This document shows, in pieces, positions 35,845-43,618 of a stretch of 64,000 nt of DNA (positions are counted from its first letter, which is position 1; each line of letters starts with the position of its first letter). A program made the position numbers and the translations under genes. The notes beneath the pieces are model-generated. The model worked only from the letters and a program-made list of their open reading frames with translations, did not search any database and was not told where the DNA came from. Origin of the DNA: Pontibacter burrus (lineage in GTDB: Bacteria; Bacteroidota; Bacteroidia; Cytophagales; Hymenobacteraceae); assembly GCF_010686685.1 (NCBI RefSeq), contig NZ_JAAGWD010000005.1, positions 62,001 through 126,000 of the forward strand, read 5' to 3'.

Positions 35845-37188
35845 ATGAAAATACAGCAATTTGAAGATAAAGGACTGGCGCATTACAGTTATGCGATTTT
35901 AAGCGAAGACGCACGCGAAGTAGTGCTTATTGACCCGGCCCGGGACCCGCAGCCATACTACGATTTTGCAGCCCTGAATAACGCCAGAATAGTAGGCGTA
36001 ATTGAAACACACCCGCACGCAGACTTTGTGAGTTCGCACCTGGAAATCTATCATAAAACAGGCGCTACGATATACACTCATAGTTTGGTTGGCGCAGATT
36101 ACCCGCACCAGGCTTTTGACGATGGCGCAACAATACAGCTAGGAAAGATAAAACTAAAATCGCTGCACACGCCTGGCCACTCCCCTGACTCGATCAGTGT
36201 GGTGTTGGAACACGAAGGGAAAAACAAAGCAGTGTTTACAGGCGATAGTTTGTTTATCGGTGATGTAGGTCGCCCGGACCTTCGTGAAAATGCCGGCAAC
36301 GTAACAGCCAAACGCGAAGAACTTGCCCGCCTTATGTACAGAAGTACCAGGGAGAAACTAATGCAGCTGGCCGATGATGTTATAGTTTATCCGGCGCATG
36401 GTTCCGGTTCGTTATGCGGCAAAGCGTTGAGCGACGCTAACAGCAGCACAATTGGTGCTGAGAAGCTGGGAAACTATGCCTTACAGCCCATGAGCGAAGA
36501 TGCGTTCGTAAAGATCCTGACCGAAGACCAGCCCTTTATTCCGAAGTACTTTGGCTACGATGTAGACCTGAACAAACAGGGTGCACCAGATTTAAAATCA
36601 GGTATAGCTGGCGTTAAAAAACTGGATAAGAACTATAAACCCAAAGAAGGTTCCTTAATTGTTGATGCACGTAATGAAAAAGCTTTTAAAAAAGGGCACT
36701 ACAAAGGCGCAATAAACATACAGAATGGCGGCAAATTTGAAACCTGGTTGGGAAGTATAGTTGGGCCAGAAGAAAAGTTTTACCTGATAGCAGAAAGTGA
36801 TACTCAATTGGATGATCTGATCTCGAAAGCAGCAAAGATCGGGTACGAACTCCTGATTGAAGGCGCATTTGTGCTGGACGGTGATGCAGACTATACTTCA
36901 TCCTTAATCGATGTAGAAACATTCCGCAAGCAACAGGATGGGTACACGATTGTGGATATACGCAATGCTTCTGAAGTAAAGGCTGGTAAATTTTTCGAAA
37001 AGGCAATTAACATTCCTTTACCGGAGTTACGCGAGCGTGCCGGCGAAATTCCTACAGCAAAACCTATCGCTGTACATTGTGCAGGCGGGTACCGTTCCGC
37101 GGCAGGTAGCAGCATTGTAGAAGCCGCCTTACCAACCGCAACAGTCTATGACCTGAGTGAGGCCGTAAATGATTTTAAGAAAGCGTAA
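35845..37188 (+). CDS. CstB-like persulfide dioxygenase with pseudo-rhodanese and rhodanese domains
   Basis: A 447-residue cytosolic three-domain enzyme. The metallo-beta-lactamase domain (1-240) has E-T-H-P-H-A-D-F-V-S-S-H, H-T-P-G-H-S-P-D-S and F-T-G-D-S-L-F-I-G-D-V-G-R-P-D, as in iron persulfide dioxygenases; Cys191 (G-S-G-S-L-C-G-K) matches the extra cysteine of CstB. The middle domain (about 265-340) looks like a rhodanese without catalytic Cys. The last one (about 355-447) has the active loop C-A-G-G-Y-R-S with Cys412. CstB-type enzymes turn persulfides into sulfite and thiosulfate. I use ATG 35845; an in-frame start at 35791 would fall inside the promoter box. Confidence 0.92.
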   Translation: MKIQQFEDKGLAHYSYAILSEDAREVVLIDPARDPQPYYDFAALNNARIVGVIETHPHADFVSSHLEIYHKTGATIYTHSLVGADYPHQAFDDGATIQLGKIKLKSLHTPGHSPDSISVVLEHEGKNKAVFTGDSLFIGDVGRPDLRENAGNVTAKREELARLMYRSTREKLMQLADDVIVYPAHGSGSLCGKALSDANSSTIGAEKLGNYALQPMSEDAFVKILTEDQPFIPKYFGYDVDLNKQGAPDLKSGIAGVKKLDKNYKPKEGSLIVDARNEKAFKKGHYKGAINIQNGGKFETWLGSIVGPEEKFYLIAESDTQLDDLISKAAKIGYELLIEGAFVLDGDADYTSSLIDVETFRKQQDGYTIVDIRNASEVKAGKFFEKAINIPLPELRERAGEIPTAKPIAVHCAGGYRSAAGSSIVEAALPTATVYDLSEAVNDFKKA

Positions 37189-37207
37189 TATGAAGTTTAA
37201 CTAAAGT

Positions 37208-37248
37208 AAAGCCGGTACAGCGAATGCTGTACCGGCTTTCTTATTTTG
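37208..37248 (+). terminator. Intrinsic terminator after the persulfide dioxygenase gene
   Basis: A perfect 14-bp stem AAAGCCGGTACAGC (37208-37221) / GCTGTACCGGCTTT (37226-37239) with a GAAT tetraloop, followed by CTTATTTT. It makes the dioxygenase a separate unit from the regulator gene. Confidence 0.9.
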
Positions 37249-37357
37249 CCCCTCTCCTGCTCAGGCTATAGTTCGGGCTTTGTTTTGTTACCATGTTAAA
37301 CTTTACCATATTTCCTCTCGATATTAAACTATAGCTGGTTTTACTAAACTTTACCGC

Positions 37358-38005
37358 ATGCAGCCGATACCTAAAGAGCTTGTACTCAAAAAATTTCCTT
37401 CTCTCGAAGACTCCCTGCTGGATGAATTGCTGGCAGAAAGCACACTGAAAGAAGTGGACGAAGGAGAAGAAGTCATGCGGTCGGGGCAGTACATTACATC
37501 TACAATTTTGCTGCTGCGTGGTTTGCTTAAAGTATACCGCAACGACGACGAGGGAAATGAATTCCTGATGTACTACCTGGAAGCGGGTAATGCCTGTGCT
37601 TTATCTATGATGTGTACTGCCCGTACCGAGAAAAGCCAGATTATGGTAAAAGCCGTTACACCAGCCGAGGTGCTGCTGGTTCCCTCCCATCTCTCTGAAC
37701 TATGGCTGGGCAAGTATAAAACCTGGCATAGCTTTGTGATTGCTTCTTACCGCCAACGCTTCGAAGAATTGCTGCAAACCCTGGACAGCATTGCTTTTAA
37801 GGGGCTAGATGAACGGCTGCTGTTTTACCTGAAACGCCATGTAAAGGTAAGCGGCAACGAAGTAAAACTATCCCACCAACAAATTGCAAGCGAACTCAAC
37901 TCTTCCCGTGAAGTGATCTCGCGGCTGTTGAAAAAACTAGAGCAAACCGGCGCCATTACCTTACACCGAAATTACATTCAGGTGCACGACCTGTCTATAG
38001 TTTAG
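37358..38005 (+). CDS. Crp/Fnr family regulator with a two-cysteine sensory domain
   Basis: A 215-residue regulator. The beta-roll sensor domain (about 15-120) contains G-N-A-C-A-L-S-M-M-C, giving Cys80 and Cys86 in the region where CRP binds cAMP. No other cysteines occur, so an Fnr-type iron-sulfur cluster is unlikely. The dimer helix runs about 125-150. The winged helix (about 155-215) has L-S-H-Q-Q-I-A-S-E-L-N-S-S-R-E-V-I-S-R-L-L-K-K-L; R-E-x-x-x-R equals the CRP residues that read GTGA half-sites. GTGA-N6-TCAC dyads precede the dioxygenase, TauE and YeeE genes around it. A thiol/persulfide-sensing activator is my inference. Confidence 0.9.
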   Translation: MQPIPKELVLKKFPSLEDSLLDELLAESTLKEVDEGEEVMRSGQYITSTILLLRGLLKVYRNDDEGNEFLMYYLEAGNACALSMMCTARTEKSQIMVKAVTPAEVLLVPSHLSELWLGKYKTWHSFVIASYRQRFEELLQTLDSIAFKGLDERLLFYLKRHVKVSGNEVKLSHQQIASELNSSREVISRLLKKLEQTGAITLHRNYIQVHDLSIV

Positions 38006-38150
38006 GAGTTAGAGCGTTTATGAGTTATAGAAATGGAAACACAACTTTATAACTCAAATTTAGATCTCAAACCATAAACTTACTTCCAAACTTATACCTT
38101 TCTAACTTTCTAACTCATAAACTCCCAAACGCTCTAACTCTTAAACTATA
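37996..38150. repeat. Nested inverted-repeat element between the regulator and TauE operator
   Basis: The left arm from 37996 (TATAGTTTAGGAGTTAGAGC and the following GTTTATGAGTTA) matches the reverse complement of 38111-38150, with one substitution in the first 24 bases and an extra 8-base segment in the right arm. A second, inner inverted repeat TGAGTTATA (38021-38029) / TATAACTCA (38048-38056) lies within. The left arm overlaps the regulator's stop codon; the right arm ends 9 bp before the TauE operator. It may be a terminator-like structure or a small mobile repeat built from GAGTTA units. Confidence 0.6.
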
Positions 38151-38159
38151 AGTCCTTCT

Positions 38160-38203
38160 GTGATAAGAGTCACTGAAGTTGGGCTTAGTCTTCTATACTT
38201 TTG
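38160..38203 (+). promoter_or_regulatory. Crp/Fnr-type operator and -7 box of the TauE gene
   Basis: GTGA-TAAGAG-TCAC (38160-38173) followed by TGAAGTTGG, then a 22-base distance to TACTTTTG (38196-38203), a TAnnTTTG box that continues with TACT. Arrangement and spacing are identical to those at 35750. The TauE start codon is 25 bp after the -7 box. Confidence 0.82.
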
Positions 38204-38228
38204 TACTGTTATCTAAATACAACATATA

Positions 38229-39080
38229 ATGGAAATACTCGGATACATAGCTGCCATGCTAATTGGCTTATCGCTAGGCCTGATTGGTGGTGGTGGCTCT
38301 ATACTTACCGTACCAGTGCTGGTATACCTGCTGGGCCTGAGCCCGGTTATTTCAACGGCTTATTCCCTGTTTATAGTTGGGCTTACCAGTTTGGTCGGGT
38401 CTTACAAATTTTACCAGAAAGGGTTGCTCAGCCTGAAAACAGCTGTTGTGTTTGGTTTACCATCCATCGTAGCTGTATACCTCACGCGCCGCTACCTGGT
38501 ACCGGCTATCCCGGAAAATATCTTCTCAGTAGGTGACTTTACGGTAACGAAAGGTGTGCTTCTGATGCTCCTGTTTGCGGGCTTAATGGTGTTCGCCTCT
38601 ATTTCCATGATCCGAAAAAAGAAAGTTGCCACAGAGCCGGCAGATGAGAATATTGATACATCTACAGATGTAGTGAGCACCATCTCAACAGAAAAGCATC
38701 CTGAACCGAAATTCAACTATAGCGGCATCCTGGCCGAAGGCTTGGTAGTAGGCACGCTTACCGGGCTCGTAGGTGCAGGTGGTGGTTTCCTGATCATCCC
38801 GGCATTGGTGCCGTTTAGCAAGCTCGATATGAAAACGGCAGTAGGCACTTCCCTACTCATTATTGCAGCCAAATCACTCTTTGGCTTTATCGGGGATGTG
38901 TATAATTACGATATAGACTGGGCACTATTGGGTATTTTCTCTACCATTTCTATAGTTGGCATCTTCATCGGTACTTATCTTTCAACCAAAATACATGCGG
39001 ATAAGCTAAAGACTTCGTTTGGCTGGTTTGTACTTCTGATGGGTATTTACATATTCATGAAAGAACTCTTTTTTGCCTAA
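38229..39080 (+). CDS. TauE/SafE family sulfite/organosulfur exporter
   Basis: A 283-residue inner-membrane protein with about eight helices in two homologous halves. Each half opens with the family's glycine-rich loop: G-L-S-L-G-L-I-G-G-G-G-S-I-L-T-V-P (about 13-29) and G-T-L-T-G-L-V-G-A-G-G-G-F-L-I-I-P (about 175-191). A hydrophilic loop of about 40 residues lies between. Members export sulfite, sulfoacetate or related anions. Here it probably removes sulfite or thiosulfate made by the CstB-like enzyme; the shared operator supports this. Confidence 0.9.
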   Translation: MEILGYIAAMLIGLSLGLIGGGGSILTVPVLVYLLGLSPVISTAYSLFIVGLTSLVGSYKFYQKGLLSLKTAVVFGLPSIVAVYLTRRYLVPAIPENIFSVGDFTVTKGVLLMLLFAGLMVFASISMIRKKKVATEPADENIDTSTDVVSTISTEKHPEPKFNYSGILAEGLVVGTLTGLVGAGGGFLIIPALVPFSKLDMKTAVGTSLLIIAAKSLFGFIGDVYNYDIDWALLGIFSTISIVGIFIGTYLSTKIHADKLKTSFGWFVLLMGIYIFMKELFFA

Positions 39081-39090
39081 ATACTCCTGC

Positions 39091-39134
39091 GTGACCAAAG
39101 TCACTGAACCGGGGAAATTAACTCCCGATATTTG
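39091..39134 (+). promoter_or_regulatory. Crp/Fnr-type operator and -7 box of the YeeE/YedE pair
   Basis: GTGA-CCAAAG-TCAC (39091-39104) followed by TGAACCGGG, then a 22-base distance to GATATTTG (39127-39134), a -7 box with the first T replaced by G, again followed by TACT. It begins 10 bp after the TauE stop codon, so the YeeE genes have their own promoter. The leader to ATG 39249 is about 110 nt; CCAGGTT (39190-39196) can pair with AACCTGG (39215-39221). Confidence 0.8.
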
Positions 39135-39248
39135 TACTATTCTTAATCGATAACTGAATTTCAAACATAACCAGCTTACTGAGTTTGTACCAGGTTGCTC
39201 TGTAGCGTTACGAAAACCTGGGCTATTCAACCAGCTAATTAATTTACA

Positions 39249-39806
39249 ATGATAGAGTTTATAAGTCAGCCCTGGCCCTGGTATGTATCGGGTGCGGTAA
39301 TTGCCTTTGTTATGATGATCCTGTTATTCTTCGGAAAATCGTTCGGTTTTTCGTCTAATCTGCGGGTGATATGTGCTGCCTGTGGTGCAGGTAAAAAAGT
39401 AAAGTTTTTTGATTTTGACTGGCGGGCTCAGACCTGGAACCTGCTGTTTTTAGTTGGAGCTATAGTCGGCGGTTTCGTTGCATCAGAGTTCCTGTCGACC
39501 GGTGAAGCCGTACAAATCTCTCAGGCCACTATCCAGGATTTAAGCCAGTTGGGTATATCAGCACCGGAATCATTACAGCCGGACGAAGTCTTCAGCCTGG
39601 AATCCCTGCTAACGGTCAAAGGTTTTCTGATCCTGTTGCTGGGTGGCTTCATGATCGGGTTTGGCTCCCGCTATGCCGGTGGCTGTACATCAGGCCATGC
39701 GATTAGTGGAATATCAAACCTGCAGTTACCTTCGCTTATCGCTGTTATTGGCTTTTTTATCGGCGGGCTGATTACCACCTGGGTACTGCTGCCACTCATT
39801 TTTTAA
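39249..39806 (+). CDS. YeeE/YedE family sulfur transporter, first half
   Basis: A 185-residue inner-membrane protein with about four helices. It has the family's cysteine-bearing loop G-G-C-T-S-G-H-A-I-S-G (about 150-160) and an N-terminal C-A-A-C-G-A-G-K-K motif common in the Bacteroidota branch. In single-chain YeeE (TsuA), the substrate thiosulfate passes along conserved cysteines in G-C-T-S-G-H and G-A-C-P-G loops. Here the two loops are on separate proteins: the second is in the next gene, 25 bp downstream. The two should assemble into one transporter, as in PmpA/PmpB-type systems. Confidence 0.9.
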   Translation: MIEFISQPWPWYVSGAVIAFVMMILLFFGKSFGFSSNLRVICAACGAGKKVKFFDFDWRAQTWNLLFLVGAIVGGFVASEFLSTGEAVQISQATIQDLSQLGISAPESLQPDEVFSLESLLTVKGFLILLLGGFMIGFGSRYAGGCTSGHAISGISNLQLPSLIAVIGFFIGGLITTWVLLPLIF

Positions 39807-39831
39807 TTAATTTTTAGTCAGTAATAAAAAC

Positions 39832-40245
39832 GTGAAAGGATTAAAATTTATAATAGCCGGCATCTTATTCGGCATCGTAATGAGTAAATCGGAAGCCATT
39901 TCGTGGTACCGCATCCAGGAAATGTTCCGCTTCCAATCGTTCCACATGTATGGTATTATCGGTACGGCGGTAGTGCTGGGTACCATCATCACCTACCTTA
40001 TCAAAAAGTATAATCTACGCGATTACCAGGGTAACCCGATCGTCTTTAAACCAAAAGAAAAGTCAGTGGCACGTTACCTGATCGGGGGCACCATTTTTGG
40101 GTTAGGCTGGGCACTAACCGGCGCTTGTCCTGGTCCCTTATTCGTGAATTTAGGCCATGGGTTCTGGGCCTTCCTGCTGGTAATTGCCGGAGCTATAGTT
40201 GGGACTTTTACATATGGTGTTGTAAAAGACAGGTTACCGCATTAA
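39832..40245 (+). CDS. YeeE/YedE family sulfur transporter, second half
   Basis: A 137-residue membrane protein with about four helices and the motif L-T-G-A-C-P-G-P-L-F-V-N-L-G-H-G (about 97-112), the second cysteine loop of the YeeE/YedE fold. It starts with GTG at 39832 and is the last gene of the sulfur module. Its partner is the preceding gene. Direction of transport (uptake of thiosulfate or efflux of reactive sulfur species) cannot be read from the sequence. Confidence 0.9.
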   Translation: MKGLKFIIAGILFGIVMSKSEAISWYRIQEMFRFQSFHMYGIIGTAVVLGTIITYLIKKYNLRDYQGNPIVFKPKEKSVARYLIGGTIFGLGWALTGACPGPLFVNLGHGFWAFLLVIAGAIVGTFTYGVVKDRLPH

Positions 40246-40306
40246 GATACGATTTGGCTTAAAATGAAATATGTTCGGATAAGGGCTGAAGGTTGAAGTG
40301 GTCTAT

Positions 40307-40377
40307 GCTTCCAACTATAAACAGTGCTCGCAACTATACAAACTGTCTGGTTTTGCTCAATGCTTATAGTTGGAAGC
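40307..40377. repeat. 14-bp perfect inverted repeat between convergent genes
   Basis: GCTTCCAACTATAA (40307-40320) and its complement TTATAGTTGGAAGC (40364-40377) flank 43 nt. It lies between the YeeE gene and the antiporter, which converge, and could be a bidirectional transcription end. The arms contain the CTATA half of the palindrome common in this genome. Confidence 0.55.
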
Positions 40378-40478
40378 GCCGCAACTGTGCCGGCCCCTTA
40401 TTCTACATATTACCAGTACAATTGATTTAAATGACTTTACTTTTGAATGACCGGCAATAATCAGCAAAAGCAATTGCC

Positions 40479-42704
40479 TTAAGCTTCTTCCAGACTTTTA
40501 ATCCTGGTTGGTGAGCCGACGATCCATAAGATGTCTCCCTGTTCAAAAGTAAGGTTGGATGATGGATTCAATATCCGGCTCTGTCCTCTCTCTATGCCAA
40601 CTATAAGCCCTTTCGTATTTTCCCGTATCCCAGATTCTCTTATAGTGCGGTGCAGCAACCTGGAAGATGCAGAAACTATAAACTTCTGGAGCCTTACATC
40701 TTCTTTCCTGGTCTCATCAACTTCTGTCAGAACAGACTGACTATCCAGGTATTGCCGGAATTGCTCTATCTGTTCATCTGTACCAAACACATAAATTCTG
40801 TCTCGGGGGTAAAGCGAGTCGTTCTGCGAGGGAGGCATGATAGTCAGGTCTCCCCTTTCGATGACAGCAATATTTACTCCGAACTTTTCACGGATTTGTA
40901 GTTGCACCAATGTCTGGCCGATGACAGATGAAGTTGGTTTTATATCGAAACTGGTTAAATGCGCATCCCAGGGTGCTATATTCCGGTGCATTCTGCGGGC
41001 TTCTTCTATTTCTCTTTCGTTCAGGTTATCGATAAAACGATCTTCTATAGTTATATAAAACTGCCGGATACGCTTAGAGAATATCACCAGTAGAATGACC
41101 ATTATTGCGCCAACAGTAAGAGCTATCAGGGTGGAAATAAATTGATTCAGCAAAAAGGCAACGAATAACACAGCTATTACAATTCTCACAAACCGCATCA
41201 CCAAAATCAACCCTCTGTACTTCTCAGTTGCCCAAAGCCTGGTCTGGGCTTCTTTCTGCGTATGACGAATAGCTAAAGCCCAGAGAAAAGGGACCATAAA
41301 AATCAGGGTAATAAAGCTGGTTACTAAATCAGCCCACAGCAATTGGGTAGTATTGGCTGCAACAAAAGAATGCAAATAAGCATCAGCAAGCAATACAATA
41401 GCTGTAAGTACGACTGCATAAATTACAAGATTCAGGATGTAGGATTTTAAGATAAGTTGCCAGTCGCTGGTGGCGCTGATGGTTTGTGCCCCGGAAGTAT
41501 AATGGTTTAATAATTCCTGCCACCTCGGGGAGAGCGCGGAATCAACTTTTCTGTAAACCAACTCTGAATAACGGATAAGGTATGGTGTGGTAAAGGTAGT
41601 TAGCACCGATACGGCTACAGCAATCGGATACAAAAAATCGCTGGTCACCTTTAGTGTCAGGCCTAATGTGGCTATTATAAAAGAGAACTCCCCGATCTGA
41701 GACACGCTCATACCTGACTGGATGGATGTTCTTAAACCCTGGCCTGCCATTAGTCCGCCACCTGTGATACTAATGAACTTGCCAACTATAGTTATTAGGG
41801 ATATAATAAGTATTGGACCTGCATAAGTTACAATCATTTCCGGATTGATGAGCATACCGACCGACACGAAAAAGATTGCTCCAAAAAGATTTTTCACTGG
41901 CTTTATTACACTTTCTATCTTTTCTGCCTTTGTTGTCTCTGCTAAAATAGAACCGATGATAAAAGCTCCCAGCGCCTGAGAAAACCCAGCCTGTACGGCC
42001 AGAATAACCATCAGCAGGCAAAGCGTGACCGAGATGATCAGTAACATTTCATCATCTAATAGTTTACTGGTTCTCTTTAAGAAGGTAGGAATCAGCAAGA
42101 TTCCTGACAGAAACCATATCATCAGGAAAAACCCGAGTTTTAGCAAAGAAACCAGCATTTCGGTACCTGCAAACTGTTGGCTTAATGCAATTGTAGACAG
42201 CAGCACAAGGAGTAAGATGGCAACGAGGTCTTCTATTATTAAAACGCCGAAAACAAGGCCAACAAAGCGCTGTGTTTTCATACCAAGATCTTCAAAAGCT
42301 TTGATGATGATTGTAGTTGAAGAAATCGATAAAATACCACCCAGAAAAATGCTGTCTATGCTTCCCCACCCAAGGAACTTGCCTGTAAGATAGCCAAGCA
42401 GTAGCATGATAATTACTTCTGTCAGCGCCATAATAGAAGAAGCACTACCGACTTTCGCTAACTTTCTGAAACTGAATTCGAGGCCCAGGCTGAACAATAA
42501 AAATACTACCCCTATTTCTGCCCAAACCTGGGTGCCTTCTACTTCAACTACGCCGGGAAAGAATGGACAATAAGGACCAACTAAAATACCGGCAATGATA
42601 TAAGCGAGAACGAGTGGTTGTTTTAGTTTTTTAAAAATCAAAGTAGTTATACTTGCCACACCAAGTATTAAGCACAAATCCATTATTAAATGCGGTAAAT
42701 GCAT
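40479..42704 (-). CDS. Monovalent cation:proton antiporter (CPA2/Kef-like) with two RCK_C domains
   Basis: A 741-residue inner-membrane protein. Residues 1-385 form the CPA2 transport domain of about 12 helices (A-Y-I-I-A-G-I-L-V-G-P, F-S-L-G-L-E-F-S-F-R, G-A-F-I-I-G-S-I-L-A-E-T, V-G-M-L-I-N-P). Residues about 415-545 add further membrane helices, unusual for KefB. Two TrkA_C/RCK_C domains follow at about 575-655 (I-G-Q-T-L-V-Q-L-Q-I-R) and 665-741 (L-L-H-R-T-I-R-E-S-G-I-R). No TrkA_N NAD-binding domain is present. It likely moves K+ or Na+ against protons. Confidence 0.9.
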   Translation of the reverse strand: MHLPHLIMDLCLILGVASITTLIFKKLKQPLVLAYIIAGILVGPYCPFFPGVVEVEGTQVWAEIGVVFLLFSLGLEFSFRKLAKVGSASSIMALTEVIIMLLLGYLTGKFLGWGSIDSIFLGGILSISSTTIIIKAFEDLGMKTQRFVGLVFGVLIIEDLVAILLLVLLSTIALSQQFAGTEMLVSLLKLGFFLMIWFLSGILLIPTFLKRTSKLLDDEMLLIISVTLCLLMVILAVQAGFSQALGAFIIGSILAETTKAEKIESVIKPVKNLFGAIFFVSVGMLINPEMIVTYAGPILIISLITIVGKFISITGGGLMAGQGLRTSIQSGMSVSQIGEFSFIIATLGLTLKVTSDFLYPIAVAVSVLTTFTTPYLIRYSELVYRKVDSALSPRWQELLNHYTSGAQTISATSDWQLILKSYILNLVIYAVVLTAIVLLADAYLHSFVAANTTQLLWADLVTSFITLIFMVPFLWALAIRHTQKEAQTRLWATEKYRGLILVMRFVRIVIAVLFVAFLLNQFISTLIALTVGAIMVILLVIFSKRIRQFYITIEDRFIDNLNEREIEEARRMHRNIAPWDAHLTSFDIKPTSSVIGQTLVQLQIREKFGVNIAVIERGDLTIMPPSQNDSLYPRDRIYVFGTDEQIEQFRQYLDSQSVLTEVDETRKEDVRLQKFIVSASSRLLHRTIRESGIRENTKGLIVGIERGQSRILNPSSNLTFEQGDILWIVGSPTRIKSLEEA

Positions 42705-43139
42705 TCTACTTTTCAGAAAACTTACTGGAAATCCGTCTCTTATTTTTCTTTAATAATTAAGAGATAAGCACCTATTTAAGTACGGCTTCTTCAGTAAAAC
42801 AGCTTTAAAATCAAACCGGAAGTAATTAGCTATCAGACAGAAAACACGTGGCAAAGTATTTCAGATAGCTAAACCGACTGTGATCTGGGTGAGGCTCACT
42901 GTTACAGGTTGGAAAAAATGGGAGCAGAAACTATAGGTAAAACTGAGATGACTATAGTGTTGTCATACTCCTTGCATTGGCTCCTCAGGCCTATGCGCCT
43001 GATACAAAGCATACACTATTTATCAGCTACTCAGCTCTATTAGCCAGAGTGAAGAGAAAGCACACAATTTCAGTTTGCTGCTTTTTATCTAATCCCAAAA
43101 TTTGGTAATCTGGTTTTTCATCTGCTAACTTTACAGTTA
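42705..43139. other. Intergenic region between divergent antiporter and small membrane gene
   Basis: 435 bp without a gene. At the right end, TTTG, 21 bases, then TAACTTTA (ending about 43134) resembles a Bacteroidota promoter for the next gene. The box ends only about five bases before that gene's ATG. Confidence 0.4.
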
Positions 43140-43481
43140 ATGCTCAAAAAAGAAGACATACCTGCCCGCCTTCGGATAGCGATCATAATGCTTGTTGCAT
43201 TATTGCTGCTCTCCATGCAGCAGCATGTACTTCGCAGCTTTTTTTCTGATGCAGCCCCAACGACTATAGAAGTTGAAAAACAGCTTACGTTAAAGCAAAG
43301 TATTGGCAGTGCCCATAGTTTAGGTATCGTTCACGATAACACTCCGCTTACATTCGCGATTGCACTTGCTTTCATATTCTTTTTTCTTCCTTATCTTTTT
43401 GTAAAAACAGGTAAGGTAACCCGGTTTGCACCTGTCCCGCTTTCCCGCAATTTCTGTTGCATAGTGCCCAAAGGGCCATAG
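43140..43481 (+). CDS. Small membrane protein of unknown function
   Basis: A 113-residue open frame with two hydrophobic segments (about 12-30 and 72-92) and charged ends. It looks like a real small membrane protein but I recognise no family. It precedes the ExbB/ExbD pair by 137 bp on the same strand. The last part (R-N-F-C-C-I-V-P-K-G-P) is less convincing and the C-terminus could be affected by a frameshift. Confidence 0.5.
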   Translation: MLKKEDIPARLRIAIIMLVALLLLSMQQHVLRSFFSDAAPTTIEVEKQLTLKQSIGSAHSLGIVHDNTPLTFAIALAFIFFFLPYLFVKTGKVTRFAPVPLSRNFCCIVPKGP

Positions 43482-43618
43482 TACATACTTTTCTTTTTCC
43501 ATTTCCTGACAGTTTCGCCAAATGCCGTCTATTCTGATAGTTTCAGAACAGTACGCCTATGCTTCTATCTGTCAGTTTAATTTTAAGAAAAGTCATTTAC
43601 CATGTTCCTATTTAGCTT

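Noticed and set aside
37300..37357. Autoregulatory GTGA-N6-TCAC site before the Crp/Fnr gene of the sulfur module
   Set aside because: I looked for a dyad like the three operators but found none in 37249-37357; autoregulation cannot be claimed.
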